From the NCBI RefSeq assembly GCF_014837015.1, contig NZ_JACSPT010000002.1, positions 231,089 to 295,088 of the forward strand: 64,000 bases of DNA. The letters are read 5' to 3'. Shown piece by piece: positions 24,878-33,160 of this stretch. The position numbers were made by a program, and so were the translations under genes. The DNA comes from Acinetobacter pecorum. Lineage in GTDB: Bacteria; Pseudomonadota; Gammaproteobacteria; Pseudomonadales; Moraxellaceae. The notes beneath the pieces are model-generated. The model was not told the DNA's origin. It was given only the letters and a program-made list of their open reading frames with translations, and did no database searches. The first letter of the stretch is position 1; each line of letters opens with the position of its first letter.

Positions 24878-26869
24878 ATGAATGCAAAAATCTGTACCTC
24901 GATTGTACTGACTCTGGGGCTGATTCTCATCGCCCAAATGGCATTTATTCCTGTGCTACTCAGTATAATTTTTGCCATCAGTATTCTGTGTATCTGGATT
25001 TATCAGAAGCGTCAGCAGCCATTTCCAAAAATTGGTACTTTTCTGCTGACGTCGTTGGCACTGGGCAGTATTTATTTGAATTATCAAAGTTTTATTGGCG
25101 TAGATGCAGGAGTGGCTGTTTTATCTACATTTTTATTTGCCAAATCACTGGAAAGCAAAAATAAACGAGACCTGATTATCCTGTTTAATTTTGCCCTGTT
25201 TGTCGCTGCAAGTTCATTCTTATACAGTCAGTCATTTGGGATGGCAATCGTGATTGTACTGTGTTTAATTAGCTGTCTGATTGGCCTGTACCGGATTCAG
25301 ACCAGCGAATTTGAACAGGCACAGACCACTCTGGGCACAGCATTGCAACAGGATGCCAAACATGTGGGCCAGTTTGTCTTCTACGCCGTTCCATTTTTCA
25401 TACTGTTATTTATTTTCTTCCCGCGCTTGCCTCCGCTTTGGTATATTCCTATTCCAGAAAACAAAGGTGTAACAGGCATTAGCGACAGCATGTCGCCCGG
25501 TGATATTGCCGAATTGTCCCAATCCAGTGCCCTTGCTTTCCGGATTATCGGTGATGTCAGCAAGCTCCCACCACGTTCAGAGTTGTATTGGCGAGCCCTG
25601 GTACTAGATGAATATGATGGGCAGCGCTGGACCAGCAATTTCAGCAATCAACAGCCTTTAATGCAACCATCGATGGATACATCTGCAGTGTCTACAGGCT
25701 GGAGTTATCAATATCTGGCTGCAGATCCTTCGGTGTTCTGGATCATGGGGCTGGAAAAATCCATACCTGTGGAACGCCGTTATTATAACCGTCAGGACTG
25801 GAGTATTGTACCGCGACGGCTTACGCAACGCGTTGAACCGATTACATTACAATGGGTCGGTACAAAATACGAGCCTCAAACACTGCCAAGCCAATATATC
25901 GAGCGAATGAATACTCAAGTGCAGCGTAGCCTAGACCCTCGAGCCCAGAAATTGGCATTACATCTATATGAACAAAGTGCTAAAGAGCCACGTCGTTATG
26001 TGCAACAAGTCTTGAACTGGTATCAGCAGAATAATTTTGTTTATACCTTAAAACCGGGTCAATTGGGACAAAACCGGATTGATGAATTCCTATTTAATTC
26101 CCGTCAGGGGTTTTGTGAACACTATGCATCGAGTTTCGTAATGTTGATGCGTTATGTTGGAATTCCTGCACGGGTGGTCACAGGTTATCAAGGGGGAGAG
26201 TTGGCCCCGGATCGGATGAGTTGGGAGGTCCGACAAATGGATGCCCATGCCTGGACAGAGGTCTGGATTGATCAGAAATGGCAGCGCTTTGATCCAACCA
26301 CTATGATTGCTCCACAGCGTATAGACAACGGAATGCAAAATCTAATGTCTCAAGATGAACGTGTATCGGCAAATAATTCAACCTGGGCATCACAGAATAA
26401 TCAGTGGATGACCAAAATACGTGTTTGGAGCGATTATGCCAGCTACCAATGGCAAAGTAAGGTGGTGGGTTATAATGCAGAATCACAACAGGGCTGGTTA
26501 GCGAAATTGGGCCTAGATTCAATCTATTCCAGCGTCGTTATACTAATATCTGGTATCAGTATACTAATATTCCTCTACATCTTGAGAATTTATCTGAAGG
26601 CAAAACAAGCTCAAGCTCCATATGATCGTGCGATTCAACAGTTGAATCAATCTTTAGCTGACGATCTCAAAAAACAACCAGCTGAAACCTTTCATCAGTG
26701 GATGTTACGTTTATCCCAGCAGGTTCAGGTTGAAAACCAGACTACCTTTATTCAAGCCATAAAGGTTTTTGAAAAAAATCTGTATTCAGGAATAACAATG
26801 ACGGAGCAAGAAATGAAAAAATTCAAGGATTTGCTTAAAACTTGTGCGGATGTTTTAAAAACTAAATGA
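24878..26869 (+). CDS. TgpA-like transmembrane transglutaminase-like protein
   Basis: A protein of about 663 aa. The N-terminal block has several transmembrane helices (about 1-180), followed by a periplasmic transglutaminase-like domain, one more helix (about 545-570) and a cytoplasmic C-terminal region of the DUF4129 type. The catalytic triad is visible as Cys in RQGFCEHYASSF (about 412), His in MDAHAWTEVW (about 456) and Asp in RFDPT (about 471). TgpA of Pseudomonas aeruginosa is the characterised relative; its role in the envelope is not settled. ATG 24878 is chosen; a GTG at 24863 would add five residues and cannot be excluded. Confidence 0.85.
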   Translation: MNAKICTSIVLTLGLILIAQMAFIPVLLSIIFAISILCIWIYQKRQQPFPKIGTFLLTSLALGSIYLNYQSFIGVDAGVAVLSTFLFAKSLESKNKRDLIILFNFALFVAASSFLYSQSFGMAIVIVLCLISCLIGLYRIQTSEFEQAQTTLGTALQQDAKHVGQFVFYAVPFFILLFIFFPRLPPLWYIPIPENKGVTGISDSMSPGDIAELSQSSALAFRIIGDVSKLPPRSELYWRALVLDEYDGQRWTSNFSNQQPLMQPSMDTSAVSTGWSYQYLAADPSVFWIMGLEKSIPVERRYYNRQDWSIVPRRLTQRVEPITLQWVGTKYEPQTLPSQYIERMNTQVQRSLDPRAQKLALHLYEQSAKEPRRYVQQVLNWYQQNNFVYTLKPGQLGQNRIDEFLFNSRQGFCEHYASSFVMLMRYVGIPARVVTGYQGGELAPDRMSWEVRQMDAHAWTEVWIDQKWQRFDPTTMIAPQRIDNGMQNLMSQDERVSANNSTWASQNNQWMTKIRVWSDYASYQWQSKVVGYNAESQQGWLAKLGLDSIYSSVVILISGISILIFLYILRIYLKAKQAQAPYDRAIQQLNQSLADDLKKQPAETFHQWMLRLSQQVQVENQTTFIQAIKVFEKNLYSGITMTEQEMKKFKDLLKTCADVLKTK

Positions 26870-26874
26870 AAAGG

Positions 26875-26902
26875 CTTGTCTTCATGAGAAAAAATTTATA
26901 AT
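26875..26902 (+). promoter_or_regulatory. Probable tRNA-Val promoter
   Basis: TATAAT is at 26897-26902, fifteen bases before the mature tRNA, with CTTGTC/TTGTCT at 26875-26881 as the -35 box at slightly short spacing. Confidence 0.45.
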
Positions 26903-26916
26903 ATGCCAAGCATTCT

Positions 26917-26993
26917 AGGTGTATAGCTCAGTTGGTTAGAGCGCTACGTTGACATCGTAGAGGTCAGCAGTTCGAGTCTGCTTATACCTACCA
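26917..26993 (+). tRNA. tRNA-Val (anticodon GAC)
   Basis: A complete cloverleaf of 77 bases with encoded CCA. The acceptor stem pairs AGGTGTA with TATACCT (one G-U), the anticodon arm is CTACG-TTGACAT-CGTAG (anticodon GAC) and the T arm is AGCAG-TTCGAGT-CTGCT. It reads GUC/GUU codons. It is the prophage integration site: its 3' part from 26944 is repeated at the far end of the prophage. Confidence 0.95.
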
Positions 26994-27044
26994 AGATTCT
27001 AAACGTTATGTTATAAGGGTTTTAAGCGAAAACAATAGCTTAAA
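26944..27044 (+). repeat. attL: left 101-base direct repeat
   Basis: It matches 62910-63010 with only five mismatches. The repeat begins in the anticodon stem of tRNA-Val and runs through the tRNA 3' end and the following terminator loop. Four of the five mismatches are paired changes in the T stem (positions 26966, 26967, 26981, 26982). Confidence 0.92.
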
Positions 27045-27055
27045 ACCCTTTTTTG
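27015..27055 (+). terminator. Terminator of tRNA-Val, inside the att repeat
   Basis: A 13-bp stem (27015-27027 with 27038-27050), a ten-base loop and T6 follow the tRNA. The attR copy keeps most of the stem with one wobble pair and one mismatch. Confidence 0.85.
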
Positions 27056-27168
27056 TTGTCTTGAATAAAGTCTACCCTTAACAGCACTATCCGTAAAATC
27101 GCTACTTTTTGCCGATAATGCAGTTAAATTTAGACCAAGATTAGACCAAGAATATAGAGTTATAGATC

Positions 27169-28179
27169 ATGAAAATGCCTAAAGCGGTCAAGCGCGGTGA
27201 AAGCTACAGAATTAAAATAATGATTGCTGGAACAACATATTCAGCAACCAGAGACACCGTAAAAGAATGCGAGCAATGGGCTGCGCAAAAGATGCTTGAG
27301 GCAAAGGCAAATAAACTTTCTGAAGATCTGGGCGTAAAACAGCACTACCCATTCAAAACACTTTTTCATAAATATTATGATGAGCATGGGCGAAAGCTTC
27401 GCGGATCCAAATACGTCAAAGAACAATTAGCGCCGTTTGATGAAAAGTTTGGTGCCCTGGCAGATATGTCGATTCATGACATCACACCAAAGCATTTAAC
27501 CGCCTGGCGTAATAAACGCTTAAGAGAGGTTGGGGCAAATACAGTACTGCGAGAAATTGCGCTGTACTCGTCAGTTTTTAGCTATGCAGTCAAAGAGCTT
27601 TTCTTATTGGAAACTAATCCATGGATGGGCATTAAAAAACCGGCCAAACCTAAAGCGCGTAATCGCCGTATTCGTGATGAAGAAATTCAGCTCATTTTAG
27701 AAGGATTGAATTATCGTGAAGGGCAGACACCGACATTACCAGAGCACTATGTTGCATGGGCTTTTCTATTTGCATTGGAAACAGCAATGCGCCGTGGTGA
27801 AATCCTTGGTATTACCATGTCGGAAATTTATGATCGGCATGTGCATTTACCTAAAACCAAAAACGGTGATGCTCGTAATGTACCACTGACTAAAAAGGCC
27901 TTGGCTTTACTGGATCTGATCGATCATGAAGGGGACAAGTTAATTCCTCAGTCTGAGAATGCTTTTCGGTTAATGTGGGAACGCCGTAAGGAAAAAGTAG
28001 GATTAGCGGATATTCATTTCCATGACACACGTCATGAGGCCATTACTCGGTTTGTGAATAACCAGAAATTACCGGTAGAAGTTCTGGCCAAGGTGACAGG
28101 GCATAAAAATATCAAAGTTCTGGTGAATACTTACTACAACCCGGATGTGGAAGATATTGTGGATATGATGGATGCGTAA
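27169..28179 (+). CDS. int: Phage integrase, tyrosine recombinase
   Basis: A 336-aa site-specific recombinase that inserts the prophage into tRNA-Val. The catalytic residues are visible: Arg in TAMRRGEILG (about 207), His/Arg in HDTRHE (about 285-288), His in GHKN (about 311) and the nucleophile Tyr in NTYYN (about 322). An N-terminal arm-binding region and a SAM-like core-binding domain (FGALADMSIHDITPKHLTAW) precede the catalytic domain. It lies 175 bases from the tRNA and points into the prophage, the usual arrangement. Confidence 0.93.
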   Translation: MKMPKAVKRGESYRIKIMIAGTTYSATRDTVKECEQWAAQKMLEAKANKLSEDLGVKQHYPFKTLFHKYYDEHGRKLRGSKYVKEQLAPFDEKFGALADMSIHDITPKHLTAWRNKRLREVGANTVLREIALYSSVFSYAVKELFLLETNPWMGIKKPAKPKARNRRIRDEEIQLILEGLNYREGQTPTLPEHYVAWAFLFALETAMRRGEILGITMSEIYDRHVHLPKTKNGDARNVPLTKKALALLDLIDHEGDKLIPQSENAFRLMWERRKEKVGLADIHFHDTRHEAITRFVNNQKLPVEVLAKVTGHKNIKVLVNTYYNPDVEDIVDMMDA

Positions 28180-28222
28180 GCTATTTTTTATAAAACCCTT
28201 TGATGTTTATAAAAAATAGCTT
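28178..28222 (+). terminator. Perfect 17-bp inverted repeat after int
   Basis: Positions 28178-28194 pair exactly with 28206-28222 around an 11-base loop. It begins within the int stop codon. The stem is AT-rich with internal T6/A6, so it may work as a terminator in either direction or limit antisense reading into int. Confidence 0.65.
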
Positions 28223-28278
28223 TAAATTCAGTATGTGAGCGACATGTAGACAATGAACAAGCAAAAGGGTTAATTATT

Positions 28279-28818
28279 TTGAACAAAATTATTTTAAATG
28301 AATCACTATTAAGTCATTTACAAGCAGAATGGTTGGCTGAAGCAGAGAAAGCTTCATTTGATCAGCAGCGAGTGTTTTTAATAGAAAGTAACTTTACTCA
28401 TATTATCTCAAATCAGCTCTTTGGTGATTATTCAATCAGAAATAATCAGTCTACATTCCTAGGTATTCAAGAGGGATCTGGTCGTATTGTAGCGATAATA
28501 GAAGTGATTAAAGTTAAAATGGGATCGGAAAAAACGCTTAAACTTATGTCGATTGATCTTAGTCCTGCTCTTGAGATATTGTCGAAAGAGGAATATGATT
28601 TATTCAATGCTAAAGTTTTAGCATCTTGTGTGTCTACTTTTTTAGCAGAAAACGTTCATTCCGGGTGTACTAAAATTTTCGCACGTAATGACTCAACATT
28701 AGAATATCTAACAAAGCTGCATGATGGCCTAGCCGCTACTTCGCAGGCTCTAGATGAGCTTAATTTAACAGTTAAATTCGAAGGGCCTCGTTGGTTAGCC
28801 TTTCGTTTTAAAAACTAA
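28279..28818 (+). CDS. Unknown 179-aa accessory protein beside the integrase
   Basis: I do not recognise this protein. The start is TTG at 28279 with AAAAGGG nine bases upstream. The sequence alternates strands and helices (RIVAIIEVIKVK, LKLMSIDLSP, a long helix, TKIFARND, then a final WLAFRFKN strand), which loosely recalls a GNAT acetyltransferase fold, but no acetyl-CoA loop (R/QxxGxG/A) is seen. A 57-aa gene follows 22 bases downstream and the pair ends in its own terminator, forming a separate cassette between int and the early operon. Such positions often carry host-modifying or anti-phage genes; that is an inference from location only. Confidence 0.7.
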   Translation: MNKIILNESLLSHLQAEWLAEAEKASFDQQRVFLIESNFTHIISNQLFGDYSIRNNQSTFLGIQEGSGRIVAIIEVIKVKMGSEKTLKLMSIDLSPALEILSKEEYDLFNAKVLASCVSTFLAENVHSGCTKIFARNDSTLEYLTKLHDGLAATSQALDELNLTVKFEGPRWLAFRFKN

Positions 28819-28840
28819 AAATTAAGCAAAAGGATCCACT

Positions 28841-29014
28841 ATGAAAAATGTAATTAATTTAACATTAGGCAATGCATCAAAATTTGACAAAGTTAAGTGT
28901 GAACAATTAATTGAAAAAGTTGCATTTGAATCCCTTAAGTCAATGACTTACACAACTGCTCCTTTATCAAGTATGCAAGAAAGCACGGATAGTATTTTGA
29001 ATAAAGCCGCTTAA
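28841..29014 (+). CDS. Unknown 57-aa protein paired with the upstream gene
   Basis: A small open frame starting MKNVINLTLGNASKFDK, with ATG 28841 and AAAAGGA at good distance. It lies 22 bases after the 179-aa gene and directly before a terminator, so the two are likely co-transcribed. It has no transmembrane segment and no known motif. It could be a small partner of the upstream product; nothing in the sequence proves this. Confidence 0.65.
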   Translation: MKNVINLTLGNASKFDKVKCEQLIEKVAFESLKSMTYTTAPLSSMQESTDSILNKAA

Positions 29015-29033
29015 CTTAATATACGTTTGGATC

Positions 29034-29062
29034 AAAAAACCCCCTTTAATAGGGGGTTTTTA
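29034..29062 (+). terminator. Terminator of the 28.3-29.0 kb cassette
   Basis: The stem AAAACCCCCT/AGGGGGTTTT with a five-base loop is followed by T. Confidence 0.85.
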
Positions 29063-29137
29063 CTTAGTGAGGATTTAATGTTTCTAGAGTTTTCTATAAG
29101 CTATATGTAGTAAGTTAATAATATTAGGGTTAATTGT

Positions 29138-29419
29138 ATGGATCGTGAAACACAAGCTTTGTATGATAAAAATATTGAATTTATGAATCAGTTTGAATAC
29201 TTGGATCCTGAAACGAAATATCTATATAAGCGCCATGGGAATGTAGTTCATCGTTATTCCGTTTATTTAACCAAATGGATCTTAGAGCTTAATGGACGCG
29301 AGCTTAATTTCGATACATTAAAAAGTAAAAGTCAGTTATCAAATGCAGAAAAAGAAGGTTTTTTTATTGAGATAATTAAACTGTATAAGCGTAATAAACC
29401 AAAAAGTTTATTAGTATAG
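29138..29419 (+). CDS. Unknown 93-aa phage protein
   Basis: A hypothetical basic/aromatic-rich protein starting MDRETQALYDKNIEF, mainly helical, with no recognised domain. ATG 29138 is preceded by TTAGGGTTAATTGT. It sits alone on the plus strand, convergent with the leftward early operon, and so is another accessory gene of the int-proximal region. Confidence 0.6.
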   Translation: MDRETQALYDKNIEFMNQFEYLDPETKYLYKRHGNVVHRYSVYLTKWILELNGRELNFDTLKSKSQLSNAEKEGFFIEIIKLYKRNKPKSLLV

Positions 29420-29449
29420 TTTTTTAATATGTCATTATAAAAAAGAGAG

Positions 29450-29731
29450 CTAATTTGCTCTCTTCCTCCCTCGCTTGGCCACAGGCTTAGCAGTCAAAAT
29501 CAAGTTCGCTTGTTCTGGATCGTAAAGACATTTGCCACAAGTACCTTTGTTAATCTCTGCGCAACGATCACGAACAGCATCTACACTTATACCGTAGTAC
29601 TGAGCCAGTTCAGCAGCTGATACCAGTTTTGGGCTTACATCCTTGATCGATACGATCTTTGCACCGCCAACTTCAGAGCCTACGAATAATTGAGGTGCTT
29701 CACCTTGTACGGTGATTTGAAAAATTCCCAT
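29450..29731 (-). CDS. Small HTH DNA-binding protein, last gene of the leftward operon
   Basis: A 93-aa protein. A helix-turn-helix-like stretch is visible (LVSAAELAQYYGISVDAVRDRC), then a basic C-terminus (KPVAKRGRKRAN). Its position at the end of the leftward early operon next to int resembles where excisionase/directionality factors lie, but an Xis role is inferred only. A near-identical copy lies outside attR at 63035-63316. ATG 29731 follows AAAGGAGGTGTCTTAA. Confidence 0.75.
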   Translation of the reverse strand: MGIFQITVQGEAPQLFVGSEVGGAKIVSIKDVSPKLVSAAELAQYYGISVDAVRDRCAEINKGTCGKCLYDPEQANLILTAKPVAKRGRKRAN

Positions 29732-29896
29732 TTAAGACACCTCCTTTAAGCTCTGAACTACTGATTCAGGTAACCCGAAAAAATCATTTAGAGTTTTATT
29801 GAATTCACCGCTTTCAATGAATTGGTCCATCAGATTGACTTGTTTATCGATATTGCTATCTTCACAGGGCTCACACGGTTTTTGAATATCACTCAA
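29732..29896 (-). CDS. Small 54-aa phage protein
   Basis: A TTG start at 29896 with AGGAG seven bases upstream opens a 54-codon frame (SDIQKPCEPCEDSN...). Its stop touches the ATG of the following HTH gene, so they are translationally coupled. There are two cysteines near the N-terminus (CEPC). The last nine codons are conserved in the remnant beyond attR. Function unknown. Confidence 0.7.
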   Translation of the reverse strand: MSDIQKPCEPCEDSNIDKQVNLMDQFIESGEFNKTLNDFFGLPESVVQSLKEVS

Positions 29897-29898
29897 CT

Positions 29899-30309
29899 TT
29901 ATTCTCCTGATCCATTTACCATAGCTTGGTAAACTTGAAGAGCAGGGTGTCGGAACAATCTCTCTCCCAGGGGCGCATTTTCGTTAAGGCATTCAGAGTT
30001 AGCTTTAGTGCCTCTTTGGATCATTGCTTCAGTTGGTTCTTTCGGTACTAAAACAAAACCTTCCGGCACCGCTTGGGCTTTTGCATCACGTTTTGCACGT
30101 AACCACATAACCCAACCGGTATTTAAAGTCTCATAAGCAACCTTTCGATCTTCATCATCTGTGTTGTTTACACATTCACTTTTGATTTCATAATCACCAG
30201 TGTTTTCATTGAAGTTGAAAAACGGTAGAAGATGAGAGTGAATAAACTCAGCCTCAAATAATGGTTTTTGCTCAAGCCATACAACTTGTTTTTCTGAAAT
30301 ATCCATCAT
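29899..30309 (-). CDS. Hypothetical phage protein with a 'VPEGFVLVP' domain
   Basis: A 136-aa protein of the leftward early operon. The segment VPEGFVLVPKEPTEAMI is a widely shared module of small phage proteins of unknown function. It overlaps the preceding gene by the ATGA arrangement (start at 30309, previous stop at 30306). Residues before it are acidic and probably form a separate small domain. No enzymatic motif is seen. Confidence 0.75.
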   Translation of the reverse strand: MMDISEKQVVWLEQKPLFEAEFIHSHLLPFFNFNENTGDYEIKSECVNNTDDEDRKVAYETLNTGWVMWLRAKRDAKAQAVPEGFVLVPKEPTEAMIQRGTKANSECLNENAPLGERLFRHPALQVYQAMVNGSGE

Positions 30310-30602
30310 GCCGCCATCCTTAATACTTTTGGTGCTTGAGCCCGTAAAGAAACCAACAAGGGCTTACCAACTTTCAAATACTGCTTAAGAAAAATGGCAT
30401 AGCGCTTTTGGGTGGCTTCGCTCATCTTTCCAGTGCTGTCAATTTCAAGCGTAGGTTTATTTGATTTGCTGTATCGAACCAAGGCGGCATGCTTGACCAG
30501 TTTTGGTTGATACCCGTCATTCAATAGCCAGTTTTCAAAAGGTGCAGCCAGGCTAAAATGAATTTTCTTGGTGCCTTTGGGTTCAATGGGTGGGTAATTC
30601 AT
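30306..30602 (-). CDS. Hypothetical phage protein
   Basis: A 98-aa basic protein in the leftward operon, starting MNYPPIEPKGTKKIHF. It has no recognised domain. It is stop-start overlapped with the next gene and 52 bases after the DUF2303 gene, consistent with one transcript from PL. Confidence 0.72.
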   Translation of the reverse strand: MNYPPIEPKGTKKIHFSLAAPFENWLLNDGYQPKLVKHAALVRYSKSNKPTLEIDSTGKMSEATQKRYAIFLKQYLKVGKPLLVSLRAQAPKVLRMAA

Positions 30603-30654
30603 TTCACTATCCTTTAAATGACCATGCGCAGTGCATGGCCATCCGGTCTAATGG

Positions 30655-31554
30655 TTAGATATTTACAGAGCCTTCAAGGATCGTCACAAATGATGGAACA
30701 CCTGGTAACGCCGTTTCAGTATCATCATTATTGAATACGGTTTTGCCTTCGCGAATATAAGTCACGGTATCTTCCATAGACTTTTCAATCGCTTTTTCGA
30801 GCTGATCCAAGTCGTACCACAAAGCAATATTTCCATCCTTGATGCGGTAGCGGAAACGAGCTGGAAGGGCATAATGCTCACCACCACGATGTACCTGAAT
30901 ACCAAATACAATCTGCTCAGGAATATTCAAGTTGCCTTGGCGTCCGGCACTGGCTTCAATGTTTTCGTTGTAGGTCAATGACACTTGGCCATTGTCAGTA
31001 CGAGTACCAGATTTGAAATCGATATTGGTTTTGGCCTGAAGAGTATTCACGATTTCATAAAGCTCAGCTGCAGCAGGCTGATTCACATACGGCATTACAT
31101 CTTCTAGGAATAATGCAAAATCCATCTGTGACATTTTTCGGCCAGAGTTTGCTACAACTTTTTCAAATTCTGGAGTTTTACTAACAATGAAATGGGCAGT
31201 GTGTTTGCAATGGCGTTGATAAGCATTAGCACCATAACCTGCAACTTTTTCGGCTTGGTGGAAGTCCAGTACCGCTTGAATTTTTCCACCCAGCACATCT
31301 ACGAAAACCATTGAGTCGCTGTCTGCAAAACGAGTGACGTAAGCGATCAGGTCTTTTGCTGTATGCAAGATTGTTGCTTGCTTAAGTTGAAGCGGACGCT
31401 CCAATGTTTCTTCAAAGGTATGTACGCTGCCACCTTCAGGTGTAACTACGAAAGGTAAAACGTCACCAGCTGCCTGTAGAGAAGTTTGACCAATTACGAA
31501 AGCATCTTTATGCATTACTGTACCCACTTGATTATTTAGTTCAGAGTTATTCAT
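30655..31554 (-). CDS. DUF2303 (YfdQ-like) phage protein
   Basis: A 299-aa protein resembling the DUF2303/YfdQ family found in early operons of many prophages, for example E. coli CPS-53. Family-like segments are FVTPEGGSVHTFEE, YVTRFADSDSMVF and FKSGTRTDNGQVSL. The biochemical role of the family is not established; its neighbours are often recombination or regulation genes. The gene sits 18 bases after the 124-aa gene, so they are co-transcribed. Confidence 0.82.
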   Translation of the reverse strand: MNNSELNNQVGTVMHKDAFVIGQTSLQAAGDVLPFVVTPEGGSVHTFEETLERPLQLKQATILHTAKDLIAYVTRFADSDSMVFVDVLGGKIQAVLDFHQAEKVAGYGANAYQRHCKHTAHFIVSKTPEFEKVVANSGRKMSQMDFALFLEDVMPYVNQPAAAELYEIVNTLQAKTNIDFKSGTRTDNGQVSLTYNENIEASAGRQGNLNIPEQIVFGIQVHRGGEHYALPARFRYRIKDGNIALWYDLDQLEKAIEKSMEDTVTYIREGKTVFNNDDTETALPGVPSFVTILEGSVNI

Positions 31555-31572
31555 GTTGTTAAGGCCTTTTAA

Positions 31573-31947
31573 TTAGCTGAGGTTTTTGAAAGTTGGTTTT
31601 TTGGTTTCCGGCAGAGCTTTCACATCTACTGGACCACTTGATTGGATCTGTTCAAGATTCAATTTCTGTTGGCGTGGATCTTCACGGACAAGCTGCTGTT
31701 TTCCATCGGTGAATAGAACAGTTGGTTCTTTATCGAACTTAGGAAGAATTGATTTAACGTCATCCATGATTTTGTAGACGCCGTTGCCGTTTGGCTTAAT
31801 GGTCAAAGAAATAGTGACCTTACTTTGCTTGCCGGTATCCGCTGTTGCCTGAAGTGCTTCAGTAAGCAGCTCGTCAATTTCTTCAGCCACAGTACCGTGA
31901 CGTAAATTTTCAAGTGTTTGAGCGAAAGAGGTTTTGTTTTTTGACAT
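31573..31947 (-). CDS. Hypothetical phage protein upstream of DUF2303
   Basis: A 124-aa protein with an N-terminal helical part and a beta-rich centre (KVTISLTIKPNGNGVYKI, TVLFTDGKQQLVRED), ending in a proline-rich tail. A similar small gene precedes DUF2303 genes in other prophages; that association is from memory of the arrangement and was not searched. ATG 31947 has GGAGAATAACC upstream. Confidence 0.75.
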   Translation of the reverse strand: MSKNKTSFAQTLENLRHGTVAEEIDELLTEALQATADTGKQSKVTISLTIKPNGNGVYKIMDDVKSILPKFDKEPTVLFTDGKQQLVREDPRQQKLNLEQIQSSGPVDVKALPETKKPTFKNLS

Positions 31948-31986
31948 GGTTATTCTCCAAAAATTACTTGTGTAGGCCGTGTTTAA

Positions 31987-32229
31987 TTAGTTGTTTGTTC
32001 CAACAGATGTGGCAATGGCTTCAACCTGGCGATTAGACGTTTTGTCTGCCTGATTGATAAACATTGCCGAAAGACCTAAAAGGATTGAGAAAACTAAAGA
32101 CCAAGCTGCAACATTTGAAGCGACTTCTTTCGCTACAGATTTAGGCTTTGGGTGTTGATATAAGCACTCAGAAGTCATGCTCGATTGGCCGAACTCTGGC
32201 AGGTTGCTTTGGATTGGGTTTTTATTCAT
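31987..32229 (-). CDS. Small single-span membrane protein, first gene of the leftward operon
   Basis: An 80-aa protein with one transmembrane helix (VAAWSLVFSILLGLSAMFI) and a short C-terminal tail. ATG 32229 is preferred; a GTG at 32244 would add five residues. It is the first gene after PL and so is produced early. Membrane proteins in this position sometimes affect superinfection or host physiology, but there is no direct evidence here. Confidence 0.68.
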   Translation of the reverse strand: MNKNPIQSNLPEFGQSSMTSECLYQHPKPKSVAKEVASNVAAWSLVFSILLGLSAMFINQADKTSNRQVEAIATSVGTNN

Positions 32230-32310
32230 AATAATTTCACTCACATTCAGGGTGGGTCAGGCCTCAGGTTGTTCGTGCAACGCTGGGGCTTTTTGTTGTC
32301 TGTGAGAAAT

Positions 32311-32384
32311 ATTAAACCAAAGGTATAAACATAAAGCAAGAGTAAATTAAACCATAGGTGAAAAATAGTTAAAATTAGGTTTAA
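32311..32384 (-). promoter_or_regulatory. Leftward promoter PL with operator sites
   Basis: On the minus strand, TTGCTT (32334-32339) and TTTAAT (32311-32316) are spaced by 17 bases. Two operator-like 17-mers built on ACC-NNN-GGT overlap or flank it: 32312-32328 (inside the spacer and -10) and 32347-32363 (upstream of -35). A half site GGTTTAA is at 32378-32384. The same motif occurs in the cI-cro intergenic region. Confidence 0.7.
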
Positions 32385-32403
32385 TGATTATTGAATAGAT
32401 AAA

Positions 32404-32430
32404 AGAAAACCCGCTTGAAAGCGGGTTGTT
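32404..32430 (-). terminator. Terminator of the CI-type repressor gene
   Basis: The stem AACCCGCT/AGCGGGTT with a four-base loop is followed on the minus strand by TTTTCTTTT. It separates cI from PL. Confidence 0.82.
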
Positions 32431-32457
32431 TGTAGATTTTACTAGGGATGAATAGGT

Positions 32458-33150
32458 TTAATATTTAAACTCTCTATGGTGCTGAACAACCACACCAATG
32501 ATTGAAATTTCTATTTGCAAAGAGTTGTAAGTAGGGAAGTCTGGGTTAAGCGGAACTAATTCAACAATGTCCACACCATGCTCATTAACTCCGATAACAC
32601 GATATTTTTTAAATGTTGTTAATGCTGAGCCATGTTGGATTTCTTGAGCCACAACCAAAGATCCTGGAACTGGAGCTTTTGCAGCGTCCACTACAATCTC
32701 ATCACCAGGTAAGAATTCTGGCGCCATACTCATCCCATCAATAGTTAGGGAAAATACTGCTTTAGGATCAATACCCTCATAACTTGTGTAGGTTCTACCT
32801 TTAGGGTGAAGCCCATCATAAACAACATCTCTCCATAAGCCTGCTTGAACAAAATCGAGCACTGGAATCTCCCTCAACGTTTTCCCTGTTGGTTTCACAT
32901 TTCCATATTCCTGAGTAATAACGGGCTGGGTTTTTTCCGCCTGAGCTGATATAGGCTCACCACCAGTCATAAGCCACCCAACATCAACCTCAAGAATTCC
33001 AGCTAATTTTTCTAGGGTTTCTCTGCTTATTTGGCCTTTTTTCCACTTTGATGGCGCTTGAGGACTAAGACCAATCATGGTTGAAGCTTTCGACCATGAA
33101 AGTTTTTTGGCACTTAAAGCCTTCTGTAAACGATCAACAAGAGTTTCCAT
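32458..33150 (-). CDS. CI-type repressor, XRE HTH plus S24 peptidase
   Basis: A 230-aa lysogeny repressor. The N-terminal HTH covers about residues 5-60 (KLSWSKASTMIGLSPQAPSKWKKG). The C-terminal LexA/CI autopeptidase domain has the Ala103-Gly104 cleavage site (VQAG), nucleophile Ser141 (DGMSMAPE) and general-base Lys181 (TTFKK). This predicts RecA-stimulated self-cleavage and SOS induction. It is divergent from the cro-like gene, with operators between and a further operator cluster at PL. Confidence 0.92.
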   Translation of the reverse strand: METLVDRLQKALSAKKLSWSKASTMIGLSPQAPSKWKKGQISRETLEKLAGILEVDVGWLMTGGEPISAQAEKTQPVITQEYGNVKPTGKTLREIPVLDFVQAGLWRDVVYDGLHPKGRTYTSYEGIDPKAVFSLTIDGMSMAPEFLPGDEIVVDAAKAPVPGSLVVAQEIQHGSALTTFKKYRVIGVNEHGVDIVELVPLNPDFPTYNSLQIEISIIGVVVQHHREFKY

Positions 33151-33160
33151 ATCTACACAC

